Below, piece by piece: positions 16,860-25,029 of a DNA stretch of 64,000 bases. The number at the start of each line of letters is the position of its first letter. The first letter of the stretch is position 1. Below the pieces are notes generated by a model, which was not told where the DNA came from, searched no databases, and saw nothing but the letters and a program-made list of their open reading frames with translations. Origin of the DNA: G965215045 sp965215045 (GTDB taxonomy: Bacteria > Pseudomonadota > Gammaproteobacteria > JABABF01). The stretch lies in the NCBI GenBank assembly GCA_965215045.1, contig OZ244031.1, forward strand, positions 1,364,001 to 1,428,000, written 5' to 3'. Both the position numbers and the translations under genes were made by a program.

Positions 16860-17929
16860 CAGGCCCGGGCGCGCCTGGGCGTCTTGGCAGACGTGCTTTT
16901 CTTTGCCTGCGGATTGCGCTTCCAGGCATCGACGATCCGCCGCACCAGGGGGTGTCGGATCACGTCGCGCCCGTCAAAATGCACGAAGGCGATGCCCGGG
17001 ATCTTTTGCAAGCGCTCCACGGCGGTGATCAGCCCCGAGCGCAGATTGGGTGCCAGGTCAACCTGGCTGGGGTCGCCGTTGACCACGGCCACGGAATCGA
17101 AACCCAGGCGGGTCAGGAACATCTTGATCTGCGCCTCGGTGGTGTTTTGCGCCTCATCCAGGATGACGAAGGCGTTGTGCAGGGTGCGCCCGCGCATGTA
17201 GGCCAGGGGTGCGATCTCGATGGCACCCTGGGAGATCGCCTTGTCGACCCGTTCCCGCCCCAGCAGCCGGTGCAGGGCGTCATACAGCGGCTGCAGGTAG
17301 GGATCGATTTTCTGGTTCATGTCCCCGGGCAGAAAGCCCAGGCGCTCCCCGGCTTCCACCGCCGGCCGCGTCAGGATGATTCTCTGCACCCGCTGCCGTT
17401 CCATGGCCTCCACCGCGCAGGCGACCGCCAGGTAGCTTTTGCCCGTGCCGGCGGGCCCCAGGCCAAAGCACAGGTCATGTTCGCGGATGCTGCGCACGTA
17501 GAGGTGCTGGTTCGGGCTGCGCGGCTCTATGGTGCGCTTGTGCACCCGGATGGCGTCCTGTCCGGCTTCCGGGGTGCCTTCTTCCGCGTCTTGAGAGTTT
17601 TCCAGCCCGCATTTTTGCAGTTGCAGGTGCAGCTCGTCGGGATTCAGTTCCTTGCCGGCCTTGACATCGCAGAATAATTCATAGAGAACCTTTTGCGCCG
17701 CGTCCACGGTGTCTGCGGGGCCGTGCAGGTGGAACACGTTGCCCCGGTTGTGAATCGCCACCCCGAGCCGGGTCTCGATCTGGTGGATATTGCGGTCAAA
17801 TTGCCCGCACAGGCGGGCGAGATGACCGGCGTCGTCGGGTTCCAGGGTAAGCTTCGTGCTTCTTGAGCTCTCTTTGTCCAATGTCGTGCGTACGGATGCC
17901 CCGCAGCAGTGCAAAATCCCGCCGCGCAT
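16859..17929 (-). CDS. PhoH-family ATPase (YbeZ)
   Basis: The protein is a PhoH-like NTPase that works with YbeY in RNA metabolism. It has a Walker A motif GPAGTGKS, an FVILDEAQNTT Walker B region and the conserved RHPLVRRIVDAW tail. The open frame allows an ATG at 17929 (356 residues). However, that ATG overlaps a perfect TATAAT sequence (17931-17926). If this is the -10 box of the operon, the true start would be the TTG at 17881 (340 residues), which also fits family length better. No clear ribosome binding site favours either. The gene heads the phoH-ybeY-corC-lnt-leuS-lptE-holA operon. miaB, the usual upstream partner, is absent. Confidence 0.9.
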   Translation of the reverse strand: MRGGILHCCGASVRTTLDKESSRSTKLTLEPDDAGHLARLCGQFDRNIHQIETRLGVAIHNRGNVFHLHGPADTVDAAQKVLYELFCDVKAGKELNPDELHLQLQKCGLENSQDAEEGTPEAGQDAIRVHKRTIEPRSPNQHLYVRSIREHDLCFGLGPAGTGKSYLAVACAVEAMERQRVQRIILTRPAVEAGERLGFLPGDMNQKIDPYLQPLYDALHRLLGRERVDKAISQGAIEIAPLAYMRGRTLHNAFVILDEAQNTTEAQIKMFLTRLGFDSVAVVNGDPSQVDLAPNLRSGLITAVERLQKIPGIAFVHFDGRDVIRHPLVRRIVDAWKRNPQAKKSTSAKTPRRARA

Positions 17930-18300
17930 TATACACGTCTATAGCCCCCTGGGGAGGGTTTTGTCGCAGTGGCGACCCCGGCGGGGGGAGAAAAAGCACA
18001 CGTCTATAGCCCCCTGGGGAGGGTTTTGTCGCCGTGGCGACCCCGGCGGGGGGAGAAAAAGCACACCTCTGTGTGCCCCTGGGGAGGGTTTTGTCGCCGT
18101 GGCGACCCCGGCGGGGGGAGAAAAAGCACACGTCTATAGGCCCCTGGGGAGGGTTTTGTCGCAGTGGCGACCCCGGCGGGGGAGAAAAAGCACACGTCTA
18201 TAGCCCCCTGGGGTCTCCACGCCCCGCGCACCTTCAGGGTTACAATAAATACCTTTGACCGCCCGCAAAGCTGCGCGATGAGGCCCGGAGATGAGTGACA
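17930..18300. repeat. 65-bp tandem repeat in the phoH / acyl-CoA dehydrogenase intergenic region
   Basis: This 371-base divergent gap contains four and a third copies of a 65-base unit. The phrase TGGGGAGGGTTTTGTCGC recurs at 17950, 18015, 18080 and 18145, and TGGGG once more at 18210. The unit also includes CACACGTCTATAG and GCGACCCCGGCGGGG. The copy closest to phoH changes the end of the unit to ATTATACACG, which creates TATAAT on the phoH strand. The unit length is not a multiple of three and no frame looks coding. Bases 18220-18300 hold the leader of the dehydrogenase gene. Confidence 0.92.
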
Positions 18301-19614
18301 ATGGCTTGGGATTTTTGCACTGAGCCGGAATTCCAGGAAAAACTGGACTGGATCCGGGAATTCGTCGAAGAGGAGATCATGCCCCTGGAACTGGTCTCCA
18401 GGGAGCTGACACAGCCGCAACTGGACGCCCTGCTCGCGCCGTTCCGGCAGAAGGTCAAGGATGCGGGACTGTGGGCCACGCACCTGGGCCCGGAATTCGG
18501 CGGCCAGGGCATGGGGCAGTTGAAATTGGCCCTGATGCACGAAATCCTGGGGCGCTGCCTGCTGGCCCCCGATGTTTTTGGCAACCAGGCACCGGATTCC
18601 GGCAACGCGGAGTTATTGGCGGCCGGTGCCGACGAGGCGCAGAAAAAACGCTGGCTGTATCCCTTGATGGAAGGCCGCATGCGCAGTTGCTTCGCCCTGA
18701 CGGAGCCGGACAGTGCCGGCTCTGACCCGACCAATATCCGTACCCGTTGCGAGAGAGACGGCGACGAATGGGTGCTGAACGGGCGCAAATGGTTCGCCTC
18801 CAATGCCGGCATCGCCGATTTCCTGATCGTCATGGCGGTCAGCAATCCCGGGGAGGCACCGCACAAGCGCGCGGCCATGCTCGTGGTGCCGCGCGACACC
18901 CCGGGATTGCACATCGTGCGCGACATCGGCACCATGGCGCACCCCGATGCCTCTGACGGCGAAATCCTGCAGCGCGCCGGCGGTCACGCCGAACTGGAAC
19001 TGCAGGACTGCCGGGTGCCGCTGGATTGCATGATCGGTAAACCCGGGGATGGCTTCCTGCTGGCGCAGAAACGCCTGAGCGGCGGCCGTATTCATCACGG
19101 CATGCGCATGATCGGACAATGCCTGCGCGCTTTCGAGATGATGTGTGAGCGCGCGGTCTCGCGTGAAGTTCGCGGCCGCCCCCTGGGGGAGATGCAGATG
19201 GTCCAGGACATGATTGCCGAGGCCCGCACCGAGATCGAGGCCGCCCGCCTGATCACCTTGAAAGCCGCCTGGCAGATGGATGGCAACGCCGACCCCCGCG
19301 AGGCGCGCGCGGCGATCGCCATGGTCAAGTACCGGGTGCCGCAGGCCCTGTTCTGCGTGCTGGACCGGGCGATTCAAATTCACGGTTCGCTGGGTTACTC
19401 CACCGACCTGCCCCTGGAGGAGATGTACCGCCAGGCGCGCGCACTGCGCATCGCCGACGGTGCCGACGAGGTGCACAAGCAGACCATCGCCCGCCACGTG
19501 TTGCGCGATATGAAGCCGGTTGCGGGCTGGCCCAGTGAACACGTGCCGACGCGCCGGGCGGCGGCCATGGAGAAATTCGGCACCCTGGTCGAACAGTATT
19601 CCGCCAACTTGTGA
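18301..19614 (+). CDS. Acyl-CoA dehydrogenase family protein (ACAD10/11-like)
   Basis: This 437-residue flavoprotein should dehydrogenate an acyl-CoA. The family core is visible: ALTEPDSAGSDPTNI (the FAD-contacting ExxxGSD region) near residue 135, NGRKWFASN, a middle beta domain, and the C-terminal helical domain with QIHGSLGYSTDLPLEEMYRQARALRIADGADEVH. The gene next door encodes an APH-fold kinase. In animal ACAD10 and ACAD11, and in the bacterial levulinate (Lva) pathway, such a kinase and dehydrogenase act in sequence on 4-hydroxyacyl-CoA. Start choice is between GTG at 18295 and ATG at 18301; GGAG at 18286 serves either. The substrate is not known. Confidence 0.92.
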   Translation: MAWDFCTEPEFQEKLDWIREFVEEEIMPLELVSRELTQPQLDALLAPFRQKVKDAGLWATHLGPEFGGQGMGQLKLALMHEILGRCLLAPDVFGNQAPDSGNAELLAAGADEAQKKRWLYPLMEGRMRSCFALTEPDSAGSDPTNIRTRCERDGDEWVLNGRKWFASNAGIADFLIVMAVSNPGEAPHKRAAMLVVPRDTPGLHIVRDIGTMAHPDASDGEILQRAGGHAELELQDCRVPLDCMIGKPGDGFLLAQKRLSGGRIHHGMRMIGQCLRAFEMMCERAVSREVRGRPLGEMQMVQDMIAEARTEIEAARLITLKAAWQMDGNADPREARAAIAMVKYRVPQALFCVLDRAIQIHGSLGYSTDLPLEEMYRQARALRIADGADEVHKQTIARHVLRDMKPVAGWPSEHVPTRRAAAMEKFGTLVEQYSANL

Positions 19615-19628
19615 GGGAACGGGCGAGC

Positions 19629-20678
19629 GTGGCAGGGCAGGAGAAACTTCGGGGACTGGAGCCGGAAAAAGCCTCCGCCTGGCTGGAAGAAAACCTGGAG
19701 GGCGCGCGTCCGCCCTTTGATTTTGAACTGGTCACCGCCGGCGGCTCCAATCTCAGTTACCGCGTGTGCGACGCAGCCGGCGGTCAATGGGTCCTGCGCC
19801 GCGGCCCGGAGTCGGCGCGCCTGGCCACCGCGCACGACATGCAGCGCGAGTGGCGGGTGATGTCGGCACTGGCCGCGGCCCGCTGCGGCATCCCGGTACC
19901 GGCCTGCCGTGCCTGGTGCGGGGACCCGGAGGTGCTGGGCAGCGAGTTTTACGTGATGGATTTCGTCTCCGGGCATATTCTGCGCACGGTGAAGGACGCC
20001 GCGGAGATGACGCGGGCGGAGTGCCTGCGCGCCTCCCGGTCCCTGCTCCAGGTGCAGGCGGCCATGCACACCCTGGACGTAGAGGCCGTCGGCCTGGGCG
20101 ATTTGAGCCGCGAACACCACGGGTACGTGGAGCGCCAGTTGCACCGCTGGCGCAAGCAGGTGGAGCTGTCCATCGAACGGGACGTGCCGCTGTTTGAAGA
20201 CCTGTACCAGTGCCTGTTGCGGGACAACCCCGGGGAGCAGGCACCGCCGGCACTGGTGCATGGAGATTATCGTTTTGATAACACGGTGCTGAATGCGCGC
20301 TACGAACTGGCGGCGGTGCTGGACTGGGAACTGTGCGCCATCGGCGACCCGGTGGCGGATTTTTTCTGGAGTTTTCTCTACTGGGCGACGCCGGAGGGCG
20401 AGCCCGACTTTCTGCCGCAGGCGCCCACCTATCATTCGGGCTTTCCCGCGCGGGAATGGCTGTTACAGGAGTACGCCGCCGGCACCGGTTTCGACCTCCA
20501 TGCCGCCGGGTATTTTCTCGCCTTTGGCCGCTGGAAAATGGCGTGCATTATCGAGGGGGTGTATGCGCGCATCCGCAAGGGGGCGGGCGGCGGTATGAAA
20601 ACCGGTGACTGGGCCGGCATCGAAGCGGCGGTGGAGACCCAGCTGCAGCAGGCGCAGAAGGAACTGGAGCGTGATTGA
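19629..20678 (+). CDS. Phosphotransferase family protein (APH fold, ACAD10/11 N-domain-like)
   Basis: The 349-residue protein belongs to the aminoglycoside phosphotransferase/choline kinase fold. It has a glycine-rich GGSNLSYRV near residue 38, the catalytic loop HGDYRFDN and the metal-binding DWE. The family member most like it forms the kinase half of ACAD10/ACAD11, so phosphorylation of a hydroxyacyl-CoA is a better guess than antibiotic resistance. The GTG at 19629 is preceded by GAGGGAACGGGC; an in-frame GTG at 19611 overlaps the dehydrogenase stop and would add six residues. The two genes are clearly one operon. Confidence 0.88.
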   Translation: MAGQEKLRGLEPEKASAWLEENLEGARPPFDFELVTAGGSNLSYRVCDAAGGQWVLRRGPESARLATAHDMQREWRVMSALAAARCGIPVPACRAWCGDPEVLGSEFYVMDFVSGHILRTVKDAAEMTRAECLRASRSLLQVQAAMHTLDVEAVGLGDLSREHHGYVERQLHRWRKQVELSIERDVPLFEDLYQCLLRDNPGEQAPPALVHGDYRFDNTVLNARYELAAVLDWELCAIGDPVADFFWSFLYWATPEGEPDFLPQAPTYHSGFPAREWLLQEYAAGTGFDLHAAGYFLAFGRWKMACIIEGVYARIRKGAGGGMKTGDWAGIEAAVETQLQQAQKELERD

Positions 20679-20709
20679 TCCATTCCCGGGAGAGGGCCGG
20701 GGCGGCGGG

Positions 20710-20715
20710 TATAAT
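20710..20715 (+). promoter_or_regulatory. Candidate -10 box upstream of the AttH-like gene
   Basis: TATAAT stands 30 bases before the ATG at 20745, in a 66-base gap. No good -35 hexamer is seen at 16-18 bases upstream, where the sequence is very GC-rich. The gene may therefore have its own weak or activator-dependent promoter in addition to read-through. GGGGGA at 20735-20740 is the ribosome binding site. Confidence 0.4.
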
Positions 20716-20744
20716 GCGGAAAATTTTTTGCACAGGGGGACACC

Positions 20745-21875
20745 ATGATCACTTCTTTTGACGATTACTCCATTCACCAGACGCATGAACCGATCGCGCA
20801 TCCCGCACAGAGCGATCGGAATTTTTATGACCGTCACTGGTGCAACGGCATTGACATGGAGCGCGGCTACATCTTTGAAATCGGCTTCGGTGCTTATCCC
20901 AACCGCTATGTGATGGACGCGCATTTCAGCGTCAGCATCGACGGGGTGCAACACAGTTTTCACAGTTCCCGGCGCTGCCCGATGGACCGCACGGATACGA
21001 CGGTCGGGCCGCTGCAGCTGCTGGTGGAGGAACCGATGCGCAAACTGCGCCTGCAGATCGACAAGAATGACACGGGCATCTCCTGCGACCTGTTGTTCAC
21101 CGCCCTGACGGCACCGACCGAAGAACCCAAGAACCTGCTGCTGGAAGCCGATATTCACGCGATCATGTACAACAGCCGCTTTACCCAGTTCGGCCGCTGG
21201 GAGGGCTGGTTCGAGGTGGCCGGCAAGCGCGAGAAAGTCGCCGCGAAAACCTGCCTGGGTGCGCGCGACAAATCCTGGGGCGTGCGCCCGGTCGGCGAGC
21301 CCCCGGGCGGGGCCCCGGCGACGCCGGACGTGCCCCTGCCGCGCGTGTACTGGGCCTGGTCGCCGCTCAATTTCGGTGACGTCTGCACCCAGTTCGGCAC
21401 TTTCGAGGAGTCCGATGGCACGCCCACGCAGTTGAGTGCCTGTATGGTGCCCACCTACTCCAGCCCGGACAAGGTTCCGCAGACCAGCGGCGAGCCGGGA
21501 CATCGCGAGATGCGCAATATTCGCCATCGCGTGCAGTGGATTCCGGGAACCCGGCGTCCCACCGCTGCCTCGATGGAGTTCGAGGATGCGGATGGAACCC
21601 GGCATGAAATCAGCTTGGAGGCGGTTCACTGGTTCTACCTGCGCGGCATCGGTTACGGGCATCCCGAATGGGCGCACGCCGCCTGGAAGGGCGAGGAGGC
21701 GATCGCCGGCGAGTCCTGGAAGATGGACGAGATCGACCCCCTGGATGCCACTTTTATCCACGTGCACTCGGCGGTGCGCGCGAAAATGGGTGACCGCAGC
21801 GGCAGCGGCACCCTGGAGACCGTAGTCCTGGGGCCGCACCATTCCGGGTTCAAGGAGTTCCTGGACGGGGCCTGA
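20745..21875 (+). CDS. AttH/CrtC-like (DUF7064-type) protein of unknown function
   Basis: The 376-residue soluble protein has no signal peptide or membrane helix. It is rich in beta-strand patterns and tryptophan, with blocks such as FEIGFGAYPNRYVMDAHF, FTQFGRWEGWFEVAG, ARDKSWGVRPVG and the late HVHSAVRAKMGD. The R-D-x-S-W-G-x-R-P motif is typical of the double lipocalin-like fold of hydroxyneurosporene synthase (CrtC), AttH and related DUF7064/7065 proteins. In actinobacteria and proteobacteria these often lie beside acyl-CoA dehydrogenase and APH-kinase genes, as here. A role in lipid or terpenoid breakdown with those two genes is inferred. The family name is from motif memory and should be confirmed. 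Confidence 0.72.
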   Translation: MITSFDDYSIHQTHEPIAHPAQSDRNFYDRHWCNGIDMERGYIFEIGFGAYPNRYVMDAHFSVSIDGVQHSFHSSRRCPMDRTDTTVGPLQLLVEEPMRKLRLQIDKNDTGISCDLLFTALTAPTEEPKNLLLEADIHAIMYNSRFTQFGRWEGWFEVAGKREKVAAKTCLGARDKSWGVRPVGEPPGGAPATPDVPLPRVYWAWSPLNFGDVCTQFGTFEESDGTPTQLSACMVPTYSSPDKVPQTSGEPGHREMRNIRHRVQWIPGTRRPTAASMEFEDADGTRHEISLEAVHWFYLRGIGYGHPEWAHAAWKGEEAIAGESWKMDEIDPLDATFIHVHSAVRAKMGDRSGSGTLETVVLGPHHSGFKEFLDGA

Positions 21876-21890
21876 GACCCCGGGTCGGTT

Positions 21891-22784
21891 TCAGTCCCGG
21901 CCTGCGAGTTTCTTCTCCAGCAGCTCGAGCATCGCCCCATCGAACTTGCGCGCAAACATTGTCTGTTCCCCCTTCAGGCACAGGTCCAGGTTTCTTTCTG
22001 TCAGTACCTTATGGTAATTCCGGTGGCACAGGATATCCGACCATGGAAAGCCTGAAGCGCGCAGGATAGAGGCTATCATGTATTCATCGGGCGGACGGGT
22101 GTAGCGGAAATAACGCACCACCTGCGGGTGGTTGCGGCAAAAATCCAGCAGGTATTCGACGAAATCATGCCGCAGGCATGCCCACATCTCTGCGCCGTAC
22201 ACGGGCATGGGTCTTTTGCGCTTGGGCAGCATTAATCGCCTGAGCCGGGGGGCGCGGTAGATGAATGCGTAGAAAAGTCCCCAGTACAAGATTTGCACCG
22301 GGTGTCGCAGGAGGTAATAGAGCGGTCGGGCCCGGAAGCGATCCTTGCCCAGGAAGTTCTCTATGGGGATGAGATCCACGAAGTGCGGGTAATCGATGGT
22401 ATTGCAACTCCTCATGCGCGGTTCCACACTCCAGAACTCCATGAGATTTGCCTCCTGGCGTTCCAGGAATTCGCGGACCTGCTCCCGGCTTTTGGTGGGA
22501 TAGCAATGGCCGCTGAGCAGCTTGTAGTACTTGTACTGCGGGGAGCGCATCGCCTCCAGCATCTCCAGTTGGATGCGCACCACCCCCCAACCGCTCCAGT
22601 GAATCTTGCGTCGCGGTTCATGAAAATGGACCGCGGCACCGGCACAGGCGTCGACGAAAGGAGCGAGTTTCGCTTTCTTGTCGATGTGTATAAAGATGTC
22701 CGCCCACGGTGCCTGGATGGCGTCGACCAGTTTTCTCAACTGTTGCGGGCGGTCGTGTGCCAGCACCAGGTAGGCAATTTTCAT
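21891..22784 (-). CDS. Core-2/I-branching-type glycosyltransferase (GT14), copy A
   Basis: The 297-residue protein starts MKIAYLVLAHDRPQQL and contains FIHIDKKAK, the HWSGWGVVRIQLEML segment, YKLLSGHCYP and a late PPDEYMIASIL. These are the landmarks of the Branch family, named for animal beta-1,6-N-acetylglucosaminyltransferases and also found in bacterial surface polysaccharide loci. The enzyme should be cytoplasmic or membrane-associated and add a branching sugar, but donor and acceptor cannot be read. Its ATG overlaps the stop of the very similar upstream gene (ATGA). It converges with the AttH-like gene across a 15-base gap. Confidence 0.85.
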   Translation of the reverse strand: MKIAYLVLAHDRPQQLRKLVDAIQAPWADIFIHIDKKAKLAPFVDACAGAAVHFHEPRRKIHWSGWGVVRIQLEMLEAMRSPQYKYYKLLSGHCYPTKSREQVREFLERQEANLMEFWSVEPRMRSCNTIDYPHFVDLIPIENFLGKDRFRARPLYYLLRHPVQILYWGLFYAFIYRAPRLRRLMLPKRKRPMPVYGAEMWACLRHDFVEYLLDFCRNHPQVVRYFRYTRPPDEYMIASILRASGFPWSDILCHRNYHKVLTERNLDLCLKGEQTMFARKFDGAMLELLEKKLAGRD

Positions 22785-23719
22785 CTGCTGCCGCGGGCGT
22801 CGTTTGCGTCGTGAACACTGCCGGTGGGCACCGGGTTCCCGGCGTTTTGCAGGCTTTCCAGGCGGGCGAGCGAGTGCTGATCAAACTTGCGCGCAAACAA
22901 TAAATTTGCGCCCCCCAGTGCCCTCTCCAGGTGTTCTCCTGTCAAATGCTCATGGTTTATGTGCAGGTGTTTTCTCTCGATGGGAAACCCGGAGTTGTAC
23001 AGGATGGAGGGAATCATGTATTCGTCGGCCGGCCGGGCATATTTGAAGTAGCGGAGCACGTCCGGACGCTCTGCCAGGAAGTCTAGCAGGTATTCGACGA
23101 AATCATGCCGCAGGCACGCCCACATCTCCGCGCCGTACACGGGCATGGGTCTTTTGCGCCTGGGAATTAATCGCTTGATCGGGGAGTCGCGGTAGAGGAG
23201 TGCGTAAAAAAGTCCCCAGTACAAGATTTGCACCGGGTGTCGCAGGAGGTAATAGAGCGGCCGGGTCCGGAAGCCCTGCTTGCGCAAAAAATTCTCTATG
23301 GGGATGAGATCCACGAAGTGCGGGTAATCGATGGCGTTGTTTCTCTTTATCACGGGATCTCGCGTCCAGTACTCCATGAAACTTGCCTCGTTGCGTTCCA
23401 GGAATTCGCGGATCTGCTCCCGGCTTTTGGTGGGATAGCAGCGACCGCTGAGTATCTTGTAGTACTTGTACTGCGGGGAGCGCATCGCCTCCAGCATGTC
23501 CAGTTGGATTTGCATCACCCCCCAACCGCTCCAGTGAATCTTGCGGCGCGGCTCATGAAAATGGACCGGGGCACCGGCGCAGGCGTCGACGAACGGGGCG
23601 AGTTTCGCTTTCTTGTCGATGTGTATCAAGATGTCCGCCCACGGCGCCTGGATGGCGTCGACCAGTTTTCTCAACTGTTGCGGGCGGTCGTGTGCCAGGA
23701 CCAGGTATGCGACTCTCAT
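22781..23719 (-). CDS. Core-2/I-branching-type glycosyltransferase (GT14), copy B
   Basis: This 312-residue protein is a close duplicate of the following gene. The first 100 residues are nearly identical, and the DNA is also close to identical there. Similarity then falls in two or three blocks in the middle (residues around 120-150) and in the C-terminal third, where acceptor choice is expected. The C-terminus is about 15 residues longer. Perfect TATAAT at 23769-23764 lies 45 bases upstream of the ATG and may be the -10 box of the pair. The pattern is a recent tandem duplication with divergence focused on specificity regions. Confidence 0.85.
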   Translation of the reverse strand: MRVAYLVLAHDRPQQLRKLVDAIQAPWADILIHIDKKAKLAPFVDACAGAPVHFHEPRRKIHWSGWGVMQIQLDMLEAMRSPQYKYYKILSGRCYPTKSREQIREFLERNEASFMEYWTRDPVIKRNNAIDYPHFVDLIPIENFLRKQGFRTRPLYYLLRHPVQILYWGLFYALLYRDSPIKRLIPRRKRPMPVYGAEMWACLRHDFVEYLLDFLAERPDVLRYFKYARPADEYMIPSILYNSGFPIERKHLHINHEHLTGEHLERALGGANLLFARKFDQHSLARLESLQNAGNPVPTGSVHDANDARGSR

Positions 23720-23763
23720 CCCGTTGTTGTGTTTTTCTCGATGTATTCTGAGAGATGGTTGTA

Positions 23764-23769
23764 ATTATA
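23764..23769 (-). promoter_or_regulatory. Candidate -10 box for the glycosyltransferase pair
   Basis: On the minus strand TATAAT occupies 23769-23764, with the ATG of the first transferase gene at 23719. The best -35 candidate at a normal spacing is poor. The 394-base gap 23720-24113 otherwise holds an AT-rich tract near 23950-23995, a sigma70-type promoter facing the other way and no recognisable gene. Confidence 0.4.
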
Positions 23770-23995
23770 GACTGCTCGCAGGCTGTTCCCGGCAGCCTCG
23801 CAGCCGCGCTGTGCGGGTTCACGGTTCTTGTCAATGCGCAGGAAAATTCCCCCGCACACTCCCGGACGCCGGCGATTTTTGCAGTTTGTTTTTTAGTGTT
23901 TGCACCGCTGCCCGGCCGGCCGGACACCGGGTATCCAGGCCTTGAAGCCAGCAAGAAAAAACTTTTTAATTTTTATTTTTTTCTTGTTGTTACGC

Positions 23996-24024
23996 TTTAC
24001 AAATGCGTGCAGTTTATGTATAAA
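23996..24024 (+). promoter_or_regulatory. Sigma70-type promoter of the histone H1-like gene
   Basis: TTTACA at 23996-24001 and TATAAA at 24019-24024 are separated by exactly 17 bases, the best promoter match in the window. It is preceded by an A/T-rich tract (about 23950-23990) that could act as an UP element. The transcript would start about 80 bases before the ATG at 24114. Strong promoters are expected for abundant nucleoid proteins. Confidence 0.75.
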
Positions 24025-24113
24025 TGCACGCGCTGCAGGGGGCAATGATTGTGCTGTGCTCCTTGCATTTATTTTTTATGCCGAATGACACTGCAACTAC
24101 CAGGGGGAATATC

Positions 24114-24887
24114 ATGGCGATGAAGAGAACCAAGCCCGCGACCACCCGGCGCGTAAAAAAGAAAGGCAAAGGTCCGGCCAAGCGCAAAGCAGTGCGCAAG
24201 CCGGCGGCGAAAGTCGTCAAGACCGCCGCCGTCCTGGGTGCTGAGAAAACAGTTGCCAAGCTGGTACGCGAGTTGTCGGTTGCCGCCACCGCCACCGACG
24301 CCGCTCGCCGCAAGGCCGATGCGGCGCGCAAGACCGCACTTGCCAGGAAAACCGCGGGAGCCCGGCGCACGGCCCGGGCCGCTCGCAAGTCCGCCACTAC
24401 GGTCGCCAGGCGTGCGACCACGATCCGGGCCCGCCTGGCCCAGTCGCGTCGCAAACTGGTCGATGCCCGGGCCCAGGCCCGGGTGCGGGCCCTGGAAGCG
24501 ACCGGCAGGGCGAAGCTGGCACAGCGCAGGAACGAGATGAAGCGGGGCCTGGACGGCAGTTTGCGCAAGGCGGTTGCCGTGTTCAGCAAGAACTGGCGCA
24601 AGAAAAGCGAACACAAAATTGATGTCACGATCCGGCGCGCCGAACGCAAGCTGATGAAGCGGGTGAAGACCGCCGAACGCAAGCTGGAGAAAGCGACCGC
24701 CGCCCGCAAGACCGTGAAGGCCCGGAAAAAAGTGGTGCGCAAGACGGCGAGACGCAAGCCCGCCGCCAGGGCCCAGGCCCGCAAACCCGCAGCCGCCAAG
24801 AAAGTTGCGGCGCGCAAACCGGCGAGGAAAGCAGCCAGGAAAGTGGTGCGCAGAAAGACGGGGCACCGGGCAGCCGCCAGGAAATAA
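24114..24887 (+). CDS. Histone H1-like, lysine/alanine/arginine-rich DNA-binding protein
   Basis: The 257-residue product is extremely basic and low in complexity, dominated by K, R, A, V and T. Its C-terminal 70 residues consist of KKVARKPA-type repeats, as in eukaryotic histone H1 tails, bacterial Hc1-like proteins and AlgP. A predicted coiled-coil or helical middle (about residues 110-185) includes EMKRGLDGSLRKAVAVFSKNWRKKS. It should bind DNA nonspecifically and compact the nucleoid. The ATG at 24114 follows a GGGGG ribosome site. An upstream in-frame ATG at 24024 overlaps the -10 box and is rejected. The gene is a single transcription unit with its own promoter and terminator. Confidence 0.85.
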   Translation: MAMKRTKPATTRRVKKKGKGPAKRKAVRKPAAKVVKTAAVLGAEKTVAKLVRELSVAATATDAARRKADAARKTALARKTAGARRTARAARKSATTVARRATTIRARLAQSRRKLVDARAQARVRALEATGRAKLAQRRNEMKRGLDGSLRKAVAVFSKNWRKKSEHKIDVTIRRAERKLMKRVKTAERKLEKATAARKTVKARKKVVRKTARRKPAARAQARKPAAAKKVAARKPARKAARKVVRRKTGHRAAARK

Positions 24888-24960
24888 AATCCCGCTGCAT
24901 TTCCCATTTCGGGTTCCCTTCCGGGTCGCCCTGGCCCTGCATTCCAGGGGCTGGGGCAAG

Positions 24961-24999
24961 AACAGCGGCGTCATGTCTGCATGACGCCGCTGTTTTTTT
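24961..24999 (+). terminator. Strong intrinsic terminator after the histone-like gene
   Basis: A perfect 15-bp stem (AACAGCGGCGTCATG at 24961-24975 with its complement at 24980-24994) has a TCTG loop and leads into a run of Ts at 24993-24999. It ends the histone-like transcription unit about 75 bases after the stop codon and 30 bases before tsaB. Confidence 0.92.
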
Positions 25000-25029
25000 A
25001 AAAAGACCGCGGAGACATGTTTCCCTGCA

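Noticed and set aside
18004..18540. Minus-strand repeat protein upstream of the acyl-CoA dehydrogenase gene
   Set aside because: The frame changes between copies because 65 is not a multiple of three, and half of it is antisense to the dehydrogenase gene.
19629..20678. Aminoglycoside resistance kinase
   Set aside because: The fold is the same, but the adjacent acyl-CoA dehydrogenase and the overall pattern fit the ACAD10/11-type kinase instead.
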